Part shown: positions 59,747 through 64,000 of the stretch, one piece after another
How the letters are laid out: the number at the start of each line of letters is the position of its first letter
Numbering within the stretch: position 1 is the stretch's first letter
From: Ascarosepion bandense
Lineage: Eukaryota > Mollusca > Cephalopoda > Sepiida > Sepiidae
Reading direction: 5' to 3'
NCBI GenBank assembly: GCA_037127315.1
Contig: JBBBDQ010001188.1
Location: forward strand, 727,001-791,000
DNA: 64,000 nt
Notes under the pieces: generated by a model
Database searches by the model: none
The model's input: only the letters and a program-made list of their open reading frames with translations
Told to the model about the DNA's origin: nothing
Program-made: the position numbers and the translations under genes

Positions 59747-60016
59747 GGGGGTGCAGTGGATATCGGCTCAGAACGCGAAATCGTTGATTTTACCGACGGG
59801 CAAATACGCTTGAAAAAGGTATGAATTCGTCACTTTTTCCTCCAGCTAAGACTCGAATAGCAGAATAGAATGGGTTCTATAACCTTGTTTGACAAATAGC
59901 CTTCTACAGAAAGTAATGGCAACTAACTTCAGGAAAATCTTCTGTCCAGTCATTCGTATCTCATTTCGAGACATGATCGTCCAAGCGAGTATCACGTATA
60001 GCACTGAACTGACTGA

Positions 60017-60079
<63 letters not shown>

Positions 60080-60604
60080 AAATATAAGAGACAATAAATG
60101 TCTATTATGTTTAATCATGAGCCGTTCTAAACGTCGTATTTTGGCTTTAATTTCAGTTGAAAATAAAAACAAAAATGCTCCAACATTTGGATAATTTTTT
60201 GTTAAGTTTGTTCTAAGCTTTCGGTTCACATGAGCCATCTTCAGAGAGATTATTCAGACGGTAACAAAATAACATCCATCTTCAGCGAGGATTTTATTTT
60301 GTGTTGACATAAAACTCCGATAGGCAACGGCAATAGTTACTAGAAATAAGAAACGTAGTTCGCAAATTTGCAATGCGGTTCTATGACGTCACACCGCGGG
60401 AGAGCGCGAAATGACAACAGAACCCTGTTGCCTAGCGGAGTTTTATGTTTACGAACCAGAAACAAACTTTTGCCAAACAACTTTGGTATGTTTTTTAATA
60501 TTCTCTATACAGGTAGGCGTTGAAAACTTTTTCAATATGAAAGTGGCCGATGACACAAAAAAGGTTTGAAAAATTAGTGAAAATGTTTGTGGCTCGTCGT
60601 TAAA

Positions 60605-60643
<39 letters not shown>

Positions 60644-60803
60644 AATATAATTTATGTAACAGTTTTTCGACAAAAAATTCACATGTTTCGGAATCATAAA
60701 TTAATTATAATACAATAATATTTAGTCCTGTTGTTGTGCTGAGCACTGTAAAAATAAAAGTAAACTTTAAGGAACAGTACATTTCTCATTGTCCTTTCTT
60801 CAC

Positions 60804-60847
<44 letters not shown>

Positions 60848-63506
60848 ATCTTTGTTATTACAGTCGTTTAGAAAAGCATTCAAAACTATAGAAATATTTT
60901 CATGTTTCAAAACAATATTTTTCTTCTTCAGGTAATATTTTAAAATAAATGGTGAAACTGATTTATTTAGAAAATACAAGTTAAATTCATGGTCATTTAG
61001 AAAATTCAAATGTGGTGGTTGGAGGAAGTTAAACAATATGATTGTTAGTGTGTCAATATTTCTCAATCAAAAGTAAGAATTAAGTTGAGTTATGGAGTTA
61101 AAATTTTGGTTCGTGAAAGAGAACAATGTAGCTTGATGTCAAAACTTGACACTTTTGAATTTTGTCTGGGTAATCGGCAAAGACATAAGAATAATCAAGA
61201 ATCTCTACTGGCAGCAAACGGCCTGCATACGGACAGGTAACGACCTCAGTAGATACACAAAGATAGAAAAAGGCGTAAGACAAGGATGTGTCTTTTCACC
61301 GGATTTGTTCAACCTATACAGTGAGAATATTTTGAGGACCCTAGATGACACGCCAGGATTTGTTATTGGAGGCCACAACCTGAACAACATAAGATATGCG
61401 GACGATACAGTGCTGATTGCGGACACGGAAAGGAAACTACAAGACCTCATACAGAAAGTAGCAGTGGAGAGTGACAAAAAGGGACTACAAATAAACTTTA
61501 AGAAAACTGAGTGCATGGTCATCAGCAAAAGATACAACCCAAAATGCCAAATACAGGTGGGGGATAACAGAATCAAACAAGTACAAGAATTTAAGTACCT
61601 AGGAAGTGTTCTAACAGGAGATGGAAAGTGCGACACGGAGATCCGAAGACGAATTGGCATGGCAAAGGACGCGTTCCAGAAGATGAGCAAAATACTAACA
61701 CACAGGAAAATCTCAATAGAAACGAAGAAAAGAGTTCTAGACTGCTACGTGATGTCAGTTCTTCAATACGGCTGTGAATGCTGGACAATATCATCGAAAA
61801 TGAGGACAAAACTGGAAGCGGCCGAAATGTGGTTCTACAGAAGGATGCTACGGATATTTTGGACTGAGCATACAAGCAACGACGAGGTGTTAGAAAGAAT
61901 GGCAACAAAAAGGAAATTGATGCGGAGCATCAGGAAGAGACAACTGAAGTTTCTGGGACATGCAATGAGGAAGGAGAGCTTGGAGAACCTGATACTGACT
62001 GGACAGATAGAAGGAAGGAGAGACAGAGGAAGGCAGCGGATAACATATTTGCAGGGACTGATCAGGTGGATGACGTCATCCTTTAAAGGGGCTGGATTGT
62101 TTAAGTTAGAATTAGAATTAAGTAATTATGCGGATGTGGCGCAGTGGATATCGACTCGGAACGAGAGATCGGGGAACCGAGTTCGAATTCCAGTTGAATT
62201 CCTTGCATTCACTTACGCACAAATACCCTTGGGAAACGTATTAATCCGTCTCTTCCCTCCAGTTATGGGTTAAATAATAAGACAGATTGTGTTCTATAGC
62301 CTTGGTCGGCAACCAGTCTCCCGCAGAAAGCAATAGCAACCTACTGCGGGATAATCTTCTGCCCAGTCAGTCATGTCGCTTTCGAGACATGATCGCCCAA
62401 GCGTGTTTCACGAATGGCACTTAACTGACTGACTGAATATAATAGTTGGAATCATAATTACTTCTAATGGGCATAAAGTCGGGGATCAGTTTTCTATTGT
62501 TCTGATCACCCACTAATTACTACTTAATATTATACATCTTTCCCCCATCTAGCTATTAGACAAATAACAGGACAGACTGTGTTCTATAGCCTTGGTCGGC
62601 AACCAGTCTCCCGCAGAAAGCAATGGCAACCTACTGCGGGATAATCTTCTGCCCAGTCAGTCATGTCTCTTTCGAGACATGATCGTCCAAGCGTCTATCA
62701 CGTATGGCACTTAACTGACTGAACTATGGTATACTAAGGTATACTGAAGGTATGAAAACCAAATAAGTATTGAGTGGGTCATTCATTTTAGCAAAATAAT
62801 CTTTAAGTGATATTAGAGCATAAATTATAAATGAACAGTTAAACTCTACTTTGTATTGAGCACTCTTATAAAAGTAAATGTATCAACACTGGATTTTAAT
62901 CTATCTGTTCTTTCACTTCCTTATTATATATATTTTTCTTCGGAAAACATAGTCATGTAGGTAATTTCAGACATATTCTAGTCAACAGTACAATAATAGT
63001 CGCTCATACACACAGTAAAAAGAACCTTCAGATATTAGAGGCCATCTACATTAAATTAAAACAACCTACACTTAATAAAATCACCTTTAACTCTGGTCAT
63101 AACACATTACATTGCATTTAAATATATGGTTCTGTTAACATTTCGCGGTCTCACGCGGTGTGACGTCATAAAACCACATTACATATTTACGAACTGCGTT
63201 TGCTATTTGGTAACTGTTAGCGTTGCTTAGCAAAGTTTTATGTCAACACAAGATAAAATCGTTTTTGATGGTTGATGTTTTTATGTTAAAGTCCATATAA
63301 CCTCTATGAAGATGGCTCATGGAGCCGAAAGCTTAGAGGCAACTTAAAAAATTTTCAAATGTTGGAGAAGTTTTGTCTTTATTTCTACTTGAAAGTAAAG
63401 CCAAAATACGATGTTTAGAACGGCTCACGTGTAAACATAATAGACATTCATTGTATCTTATATTTAACAGTATATGTTTAGGAAATTATCTGCTTCCTCG
63501 ATATAC

Positions 63507-63539
<33 letters not shown>

Positions 63540-63941
63540 GTGTGTGTGTGTGTGTGTGGGGGGGGTTACTTCCATGTATCCTTGGAATGTAAATTTTGGG
63601 AAGAATATGTAGAATGACCTTTTTAATGCTTCAAACCCTTTATTACCCTCTCAAATTTCTAGTCGCCAAGCATTTTGCCCCTCAGTAACCGAAAAGTTAA
63701 AATCACCCACCGGTCATCAGCACCATTCAGGTTGGTAATTTTTTTCTAAAACATTCTAAATTGTTGAATATGAGACAGTATTAAAAGCCAATATAGGAAA
63801 AGACTTACCATTCCTGTAGCGGTCCCATTCATTAAACTCAAATCTCTTGTCCGTATACTGAACGCCAGCAGCAGCGAACAGCATACGAATGATTTCAGCA
63901 CGACCACGCCCATTGAAGTAGTATAGAGTGTAATTCGGCAT
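30973..63941 (-). CDS. S-crystallin (sigma-class GST-like lens protein), complete six-exon gene
   Basis: Joined exons give 699 nt, that is 232 codons plus stop. Exons: 63809-63941, 58990-59085, 55954-56069, 53152-53232, 45416-45523, 30973-31137. Introns are about 4.7, 2.9, 2.7, 7.6 and 14.3 kb. The N-terminal thioredoxin-like domain starts [16 protein letters not shown], with Tyr8 at the place of the sigma-GST catalytic tyrosine. Exon 2 carries the VPVLEID strand, whose cis-Pro follows Val, and the [12 protein letters not shown] helix. The helical C-terminal domain has [20 protein letters not shown] then [15 protein letters not shown] and ends [11 protein letters not shown] 27-residue Met/Gly/Ser-rich segment from exon 4 sits where GST has a short loop. 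S-crystallins are cephalopod lens structural proteins derived from sigma GST. The GST glutathione-site SQS motif reads PET here, which fits weakened catalysis. Intron 4 has a weaker donor (GTCAGT). Family assignment is very secure; lens expression is inferred. Confidence 0.95.
31335..31435 (-). repeat. Solitary CTGAAGAAG repeat
   Basis: Plus strand: ATGACATTCCGGCAGTTGTA, CGCTCCTGCCTTCTTCAGGT, with ATTAGAAATT following. Same family as 6960, 14350 and 48230. Confidence 0.7.
32030..32240. repeat. Half copy of the 32.7-kb inverted-repeat element
   Basis: ATTGGTTCTTTTGCTATTAT ... TTACAAGGCAAATAGCGACA is the reverse complement of 33180-33250. It ends in (TA)n. Confidence 0.7.
32242..32672 (-). mobile_element. 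SINE-like element with LINE-type tail, three units
   Basis: Tail ATCACCCCGAGCAAGGCGGT then GCAGGGGACTACGTAATAG. Three partial units with AACAGGGAACAAGGGATGAG and GTGGGTGGAGTGTGAAYCGG follow. It stops at (TA)n 32673-32706. Confidence 0.8.
32707..33078. mobile_element. TA-flanked inverted-repeat element (372 bp)
   Basis: Ends CTACCGGCCATAATTATTAG and CTAATAATTATGGCCGGTAG with TA on each side. The inverted similarity extends about 130 bp inward. TA flanks and TIR form suggest a Tc1/mariner-type MITE. No transposase frame. Confidence 0.7.
33079..33613. repeat. Two tandem right halves of the TA-flanked element
   Basis: 33160-33353 and 33412-33612 each have (TA)n, (GA)n, CGCAAATCTACAGCGTGCGA, TTGCCTTGTAAAATTTTGCA, CCACTTGGCAATAAATAC and the CCGGTAG end. 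Confidence 0.8.
33614..33957. other. Unclassified, contains diverged CTCTGAAGAA motifs
   Basis: Minus-strand CTCTGAAGAAGCTTTAATAA (about 33670) and CTCTGAAGAATCTTTATGAG (about 33830) recall the hammerhead-like repeats, but no GAAA side is found. Confidence 0.3.
33958..34128. repeat. Inverted repeat, about 60-bp arms
   Basis: Left arm CAATGTTACGGAAAGTTCCG ... CCGACATATTTAAT. The right arm is its reverse complement with a few changes (ATTAAATATGTCGGTAATTA ... CTCCGGAAGTTTCCATAACA). Confidence 0.8.
34671..34907 (+). mobile_element. Solo LTR
   Basis: 237 bp from TGTTATGGTGCC to GGCCACAACA, with terminal inverted TGTTRTGG/CCACAACA. About 80 percent similar to the reverse complement of 58736-58963. 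Flanks TTAAT and TTCAT differ by one base. No internal region seen. Confidence 0.75.
35045..35779 (-). mobile_element. CR1-like LINE, 3' half, best preserved copy
   Basis: The minus-strand open frame of 188 codons covers the end of the reverse transcriptase and the C-terminal region: [70 protein letters not shown] and [14 protein letters not shown]. The 3'UTR ends with TTTCACCCCGAGCAAGGC in plus-strand view. The 5' part is truncated. The [13 protein letters not shown] ending is common in CR1/Jockey-group elements. Confidence 0.85.
35945..36089 (-). mobile_element. tRNA-derived SINE, part of 5S composite
   Basis: Minus strand: TTGTGGTGCAGTGGATATCA, GATTTCGTATTCCAGTTGAA, TTCGTCCCTTCCCTCCAGTT. 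It is fused upstream to the 5S sequence at 36090-36207 by the same linker as at 2929. Confidence 0.8.
36090..36207 (-). pseudogene. Full-length 5S rRNA-like head of composite SINE
   Basis: 118 nt, minus strand: GCTTACGGCCATATCACATT, GAATACACCGGTTCTCGCTT, GAAGTTAAGCAACGTTGAGC, AAATGGGTGACCGCTTGGGA, GAGGTGCTGTAAGC. The ends pair (GCTTAC/GTAAGC). It is close to animal 5S, with changes in helix II/III. Continuous with a SINE, so a retroposed chimera, not a 5S locus. Confidence 0.85.
36208..36890. other. AT-rich, no element recognised
   Basis: No coding or repeat signature. Confidence 0.45.
36895..36992. repeat. 19-bp tandem repeat, five units
   Basis: Units of ATCTACCCTTTTGGTTCAT, alternating with GTCTACCC. 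Confidence 0.95.
37048..37395 (-). mobile_element. SINE-like element with LINE-type tail, two units
   Basis: Tail ATCACCCCAAGCAAGGCGAT and GCAGGGGCCTACGTAAGG, then two units with ACAGGAAACAAGGGATG-type text and GGCGATAGTTTAGTYTATCT. Confidence 0.8.
37480..38470 (-). mobile_element. LINE of the I/Jockey group, RNase H and C-terminal region
   Basis: Minus-strand order: [20 protein letters not shown] (RNase H first motif), [16 protein letters not shown] (AEA motif), [14 protein letters not shown] (WIPSHxG..xNE motif at about 38040), then the C-terminal [20 protein letters not shown] and [14 protein letters not shown] (a zinc-knuckle-like CxxC...H). Two or more frameshifts separate the pieces. 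The reverse transcriptase is absent. Confidence 0.85.
38545..39560 (-). mobile_element. RTE-type LINE 3' region, rearranged, with (GAA)n tail
   Basis: Minus-strand pieces: [49 protein letters not shown], and [20 protein letters not shown] at the 3' end. The terminal segment occurs twice in tandem (38630-38690 and 38715-38790), followed by (GAA)n at 38560-38612. A further copy of the C-terminal part lies at 39413-39560. Confidence 0.8.
39776..40560. repeat. Segmental duplication, first copy
   Basis: 39776-40028 matches 41491-41748 closely (AAAATACGYAGACCATAATT ... GGGTCATTGATCAA). Both are followed by A-rich sequence with TATACCGAAAGGATTGGGAT and then satellite-like units. Offset about 1715 bp. 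Confidence 0.85.
40800..41380 (+). mobile_element. Decayed RTE-type LINE C-terminal fragment
   Basis: [40 protein letters not shown] and [14 protein letters not shown] are readable, then stops. It ends with CACGGCCTGAAGGGATACGG and AGAAGAAGA. It sits between the two segmental duplication copies. Confidence 0.8.
41491..42300. repeat. Segmental duplication, second copy
   Basis: See 39776. The match continues through the GGATTGGGATAAAAAAGAAA block near 42045 into the satellite. Confidence 0.85.
42300..43625. repeat. 169-bp satellite
   Basis: At least four almost identical 169-bp units (landmark starts 42802, 42971, 43140, 43309). Each consists of two diverged halves: AACTAGTAATAAAATAACAG ... 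GAGTTTTGGAATGAAAATCA and AAATTAGCAATGAAATAATA ... GAGAGTTGGGATAAAAAGCA. Older, irregular half-units lie at 40200-40560 and 41940-42800. Minus-strand open frames rich in I, L, F and Y are a by-product. Confidence 0.92.
43640..45415. other. Intron 5 part without recognised element
   Basis: AT-rich. GGGCCGGCTAGT at 44537-44548 recalls a Helitron 3' end but has no clear hairpin. Confidence 0.45.
45416..45523 (-). CDS. S-crystallin exon 5
   Basis: 108 nt, 36 codons, phase 0 to 0, acceptor TTTTTTTTAG, donor GTAGGT. It encodes [20 protein letters not shown] followed by [16 protein letters not shown]. The FLE...FFMGDQ pattern is the conserved core of the GST C-terminal domain just before the MTLCD helix. 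Confidence 0.94.
45524..47160. other. Intron 4, possible LTR-like stretch at 46200-46500
   Basis: 46260-46440 is GC-richer, ends with GAATAAAGTTATG and is followed by TTTTGGGTCCAAC, which could be a primer-binding site. No matching second LTR in the window, so this stays a guess. Confidence 0.3.
47170..47700 (+). repeat. Interspersed repeat, partner of 26880-27760
   Basis: Shares GTCATGTGATCGG, CCATTTTCTAGGTGTG, TTTCACACTGACTTGTGAAT and GGTCTGGGTTTTT with the other copy. Confidence 0.45.
48235..48400 (-). repeat. Solitary CTGAAGAAG repeat
   Basis: Plus strand: GTACGACGTTGCGGTCGTTG, TACGCTCCGACCTTCTTCAG, TTGCTAGGAATTTCGAACCG. The hairpin reads GGTCG/CGACC, a compensatory version of GGCCG/CGGCC. 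Confidence 0.75.
48590..49400. repeat. About 241-bp tandem array made of two diverged halves
   Basis: TAAAATCTTGTCGGCATTAA recurs near 48868, 49110 and (as TTTTCGG) 49352. The half-unit landmark is ATTATCGGCATTAAATAACT. Copies 48900-49140 and 49140-49380 are nearly identical. Confidence 0.9.
49666..50003. repeat. Direct repeat upstream copy (flanks exon 4 side)
   Basis: About 338 bp almost identical to 53294-53632, from GAAGAGAGAAGTAATGTTTA to GCTATTGCTTTTCAAGCC. Same orientation. Confidence 0.92.
50340..51088 (+). mobile_element. Non-autonomous Helitron, second copy
   Basis: Same family as 25939-26655, with the same internal 5'-like end followed by (TG)n and the same 3' hairpin and CTAG before T. 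The 5' TC reads TT. It lies in S-crystallin intron 4. Confidence 0.8.
51365..52075. repeat. About 176-bp VNTR inside the LINE 3'UTR
   Basis: Four units with GAACCAGTTACAGGRGGKGT, GGATGGGAATACAGGTGTGA, TGACAGTTGCAAAGGTAGAG and GATGCGAAGGGGGCTACATA. GATATACAGGG recurs at 51518, 51695 and 51870. Each unit includes the LINE-tail GGGGGCTACATAA. Long open frames on both strands come from the repeat, since the unit has no stops in some frames. Confidence 0.9.
52481..52980. mobile_element. GC-rich 500-bp insert with internal 150-180 bp repeats
   Basis: Flanked by TATTC on both sides (52476-52480 and 52981-52985), interrupting the LINE. Three internal copies of CTGTCCGTCTCACRCRGTGG-like text (52507, 52663, 52846), each followed by TGTCGTCCGTCT. 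Much richer in CG dinucleotides than anything nearby. Identity unknown. Confidence 0.7.
53152..53232 (-). CDS. S-crystallin exon 4 (lineage-specific insert exon)
   Basis: 81 nt, exactly 27 codons, phase 0 on both sides. The acceptor is CCATTTCAG; the donor GTCAGT is weak. It encodes [18 protein letters not shown] then SRMMSEEYT, a low-complexity Met/Gly/Ser segment. Compared with squid sigma GST this is the extra material between the first and second large helices. Because both borders are phase 0, the exon can be skipped, gained or lost without shifting the frame. Confidence 0.9.
53294..53632. repeat. Direct repeat second copy, 61 bp from exon 4
   Basis: Partner of 49666-50003 with a handful of substitutions and a one-base indel. 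It lies in intron 3, just before exon 4 in transcript order, while the partner lies in intron 4. Confidence 0.92.
54084..54391 (-). mobile_element. tRNA-derived SINE, near full length
   Basis: Minus strand from GGATGTGCGTTGTGGAGCAT and GGATATCGGCTCGGAACGAG through GAGTTCGAATTCC, CAGATTGGGTTCTATAGCCT, GGTTGCCATTGC-type text and GATCGCCCAAGCGTGTATCA. It keeps the linker that joins 5S to tRNA in other copies but has no 5S. Confidence 0.85.
54613..54692 (-). pseudogene. Relic of a third exon 3 unit
   Basis: Minus-strand codons read CLNEIMHD, matching CFYEIMHD of exon 3. They are followed on the plus strand by the same ATTATTTACAA ... CGTCTTAGCTAATGTC piece found in the neighbouring unit. The rest of the exon is lost. 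A Helitron starts immediately after the unit. Confidence 0.65.
54693..55633 (-). mobile_element. Non-autonomous Helitron, 941 bp
   Basis: On the minus strand it begins TCTATATATATGAAAGGCAA and ends in a GC hairpin (CGGGCAACGCCGGG) followed by ATCATGCTAG. It lies between host A and T, the Helitron signature. The paralogous unit boundary at about 55850 gives the empty site (one substitution). No Rep/helicase coding sequence is visible. Confidence 0.85.
55634..55853 (-). repeat. Tandem duplication unit containing the exon 3 copy
   Basis: The 220 bp from TGATCATTTTACTCTAG onward closely match 55854-56015, which hold true exon 3 and its donor-side intron. The unit ends with a non-exonic piece (ATTATTTACAAAG ... 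GTCTTA). The same piece recurs at 54640-54692, so there were at least three units. Confidence 0.85.
55735..55800 (-). pseudogene. Truncated duplicate of S-crystallin exon 3
   Basis: Reads [18 protein letters not shown] then GRFR and keeps the GTGAGT donor, but lacks the first half of the exon. Changes from exon 3 include Y to D, R to W and Y to L in the HDYMRYYH stretch. Upstream sequence stays open in frame back to a weak AG (CATTAG) with no pyrimidine tract. Use as an alternative exon is therefore possible but unlikely. Confidence 0.8.
55954..56069 (-). CDS. S-crystallin exon 3
   Basis: 116 nt, phase 1 to phase 0, acceptor CTTTTCAG, donor GTGAGT. It encodes [20 protein letters not shown] then [18 protein letters not shown], the start of the helical domain. 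Asp at residue 90 aligns with the conserved Asp of the sigma-GST VDEI motif. The downstream (minus-strand) intron and the 3' half of this exon are tandemly duplicated (see 55634-55853). Confidence 0.94.
56299..56520. mobile_element. TTAA-flanked MITE (piggyBac type), 222 bp
   Basis: TTAA at 56295-56298 and 56521-56524. Terminal inverted repeats CCCTCTAGGGCCATTCGTAT and ATACGAATGGCCCTAGAGGG extend to about 37 bp. TTAA target duplication and CCCT ends are piggyBac features. No transposase. In S-crystallin intron 2. Confidence 0.88.
56530..57475. other. Intron 2 segment, nothing firm
   Basis: AT-rich with a (CG)n/(TG)n run at 57197-57220. No gene signature. Confidence 0.45.
57479..57521. repeat. 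(TA)n tract
   Basis: Perfect TA repeat of about 42 bp. Other long TA tracts lie at 59256-59305, 59691-59743, 60020-60076 and 60807-60844. Confidence 0.95.
58168..58450 (+). mobile_element. tRNA-derived SINE, full length
   Basis: GTGGTGCAGTGGATATCGGC (A box), GAGTTCGAATTCC (B box), GGTATTAATCCGTATCTTCC, GACAGATTGGGTTCTATAGC, GGCAACCTACTGCGGGATAA, GACATGATCGCCCAAGCGTG, TGGCACTTAACT. Confidence 0.88.
58452..58640 (+). mobile_element. Diverged SINE copy
   Basis: AGTTCGAATTTCTGTCGAGT, then TACATTCACTTGTATGCAAA and TTGGTTGGCAACCAGTCT. It follows the previous copy head to tail. Confidence 0.6.
58736..58963 (-). mobile_element. Solo LTR with 5-bp target duplication
   Basis: 228 bp from TGTTGTGACCTGTTAGG to GGGCACAATAACA. 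GTGAA sits on both sides (58731-58735 and 58964-58968). Reverse-complement relative of 34671-34907. It lies 21 bp from S-crystallin exon 2, on the donor side. Confidence 0.88.
58990..59085 (-). CDS. S-crystallin exon 2
   Basis: 96 nt, phase 1 to phase 1. The acceptor is TTTCTTTGCAG and the donor GTAAGT. It encodes [17 protein letters not shown] then [16 protein letters not shown]. The exon length and phase match the pseudoexon at 29127-29219 apart from one missing codon there. Confidence 0.94.
59750..60020 (+). mobile_element. tRNA-derived SINE, diverged, between (TA)n tracts
   Basis: GTGCAGTGGATATCGGCTCA, then AATACGCTTGAAAAAGGTAT, GGGTTCTATAACCTTG, GAGACATGATCGTCCAAGCG and ACTGAACTGACTGACTGA. 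Confidence 0.8.
60020..60480 (-). mobile_element. Penelope-like fragment, second subfamily
   Basis: (TA)n, then minus-strand [20 protein letters not shown], then the leader with CTCTGAAGATGGCTCATGTG and ACCGAAAGC, then the TGACGTCACACCGCGG block. It lies in S-crystallin intron 1. Confidence 0.55.
60800..61145. other. Upstream of RTE fragment, unclassified
   Basis: (TA)n at 60807-60844, then A/T-rich sequence with an 88-codon minus-strand frame lacking known motifs. Confidence 0.35.
61150..62100 (+). mobile_element. RTE-type LINE, reverse transcriptase C-terminal half, open frame
   Basis: An uninterrupted frame from 61146 includes [20 protein letters not shown] (palm), [20 protein letters not shown] (catalytic YADD), [51 protein letters not shown] and the C-terminal [20 protein letters not shown] ... 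[11 protein letters not shown]. The endonuclease and fingers are missing. The frame runs into a SINE at 62131, so the last 50 residues are SINE-derived. Clade call rests on the YRRMLRI C-terminal region. Confidence 0.9.
62131..62438 (+). mobile_element. tRNA-derived SINE, full length (first half of dimer)
   Basis: GATGTGGCGCAGTGGATATC, GAGTTCGAATTCCAGTTGAA, ATTCACTTACGCACAAATAC, CTTCCCTCCAGTTATGGGTT, GCAGAAAGCAATAGCAACCT, GACATGATCGCCCAAGCGTG, ACTTAACTGACTGACTG. It is inserted at the end of the RTE fragment. Confidence 0.9.
62439..62725 (+). mobile_element. SINE dimer spacer and second, 5'-truncated SINE
   Basis: The spacer AATATAATAGTTGGAATCAT ... GGGGATCAGTTTTCTATTG matches the spacer at 18816-18900. 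Then a SINE body from CAAATAACAGGACAGACTGT to GCACTTAACTGACTGA. Confidence 0.85.
63080..63530 (+). mobile_element. Penelope-like fragment, second subfamily
   Basis: Leader block with CACGCGGTGTGACGTCA, then CCTCTATGAAGATGGCTCAT and GGAGCCGAAAGCTTAGAGG, then a degraded coding part ([20 protein letters not shown]), ending in (TA)n and (TG)n. The element is damaged. Confidence 0.55.
63809..63941 (-). CDS. S-crystallin exon 1
   Basis: 133 nt: 44 codons plus one base, ATG at 63941-63939. Donor GTAAGT follows directly (phase 1). It encodes the first beta-alpha-beta of the GST fold through DRYRN. The sequence just upstream contains a CTTCTAAAAG that could be the acceptor of a 5'UTR intron, but the window ends before this can be judged. 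Confidence 0.94.
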
Positions 63942-64000
63942 TGTGATGTTTTTTGTATCTTTTAGAAGACCACGAGGAATAATTTGGTTGTTGCGTGTTT

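Noticed and set aside
61205..61908. Long minus-strand frames opposite the RTE copy
   Set aside because: Antisense shadows of the reverse transcriptase frame.
63690..63730. CTGATGACCGG on the minus strand as a hammerhead
   Set aside because: No GAAA after the CCG/CGG pairing and no closing stem.

Overview
The window is from a cephalopod, most likely an octopus-type genome. The key evidence is a split gene for S-crystallin, the glutathione-S-transferase-derived lens protein found only in cephalopods. The rest fits a large AT-rich molluscan genome: very long introns, dense (TA)n tracts, many short interspersed repeats and fragments of several retroelement clades. There are no bacterial genes, operons or CRISPR arrays.

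Genes, all on the minus strand. (1) A complete six-exon S-crystallin/sigma-GST gene spans about 63941 down to 30973. Its exons are 133, 96, 116, 81, 108 and 165 nt with GT-AG introns in phases 1,1,0,0,0, and they sum to a 232-residue protein. A poly(A) signal lies about 220 bp past the stop. Exon 4 (81 nt, phase 0-0) encodes the Met/Gly/Ser-rich insert that separates S-crystallin from ordinary sigma GST. Exon 3 lies in a small tandem duplication with a truncated second copy and a third relic. (2) A lone decayed exon 2 of a second family member (29127-29219) keeps both splice sites but has three stop codons. (3) An intact first exon of a third member (8888-9020) continues off the left edge. The window is therefore part of a tandem S-crystallin/GST cluster.

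Repeat layout. 0-6.3 kb: Penelope-like fragments in inverted arrangement, tRNA-derived SINEs, a 5S rRNA-tRNA composite SINE and 3' ends of a CR1-like LINE. 7-10.4 kb: two tandem arrays. 13-14 kb: a tandem array whose units carry a hammerhead-like hairpin core. 16.5-18.3 kb: a Helitron piece, simple repeats and two sequences that fold as canonical hammerhead ribozymes, one next to a tRNA-like head. 18.6-20.4 kb: dimeric SINEs and a 244-bp hairpin-rich array. 21.9-28 kb: a decayed RTE-type LINE, SINE-like units with a LINE tail and a Helitron. 31-36.2 kb: a TA-flanked inverted-repeat element with amplified halves, a solo LTR, a CR1-like LINE 3' half and a full 5S rRNA-tRNA SINE. 37-43.7 kb: an I/Jockey-type RNase H LINE, RTE copies, a 1.7-kb segmental duplication and a 169-bp satellite. 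44-64 kb: the S-crystallin introns, with Helitrons, a VNTR-bearing LINE interrupted by a GC-rich 500-bp insert, a TTAA-flanked MITE, a second solo LTR with 5-bp target duplications, and an RTE reverse transcriptase fragment.

Most biology here is intron and intergenic repeat evolution around a lens-crystallin gene. The best candidates for something undescribed are the two full hammerhead folds (17377-17431 and 17944-17985), the hairpin-rich 244-bp array, the 5S-tRNA composite SINE, and near-identical direct repeats flanking the S-crystallin-specific exon.
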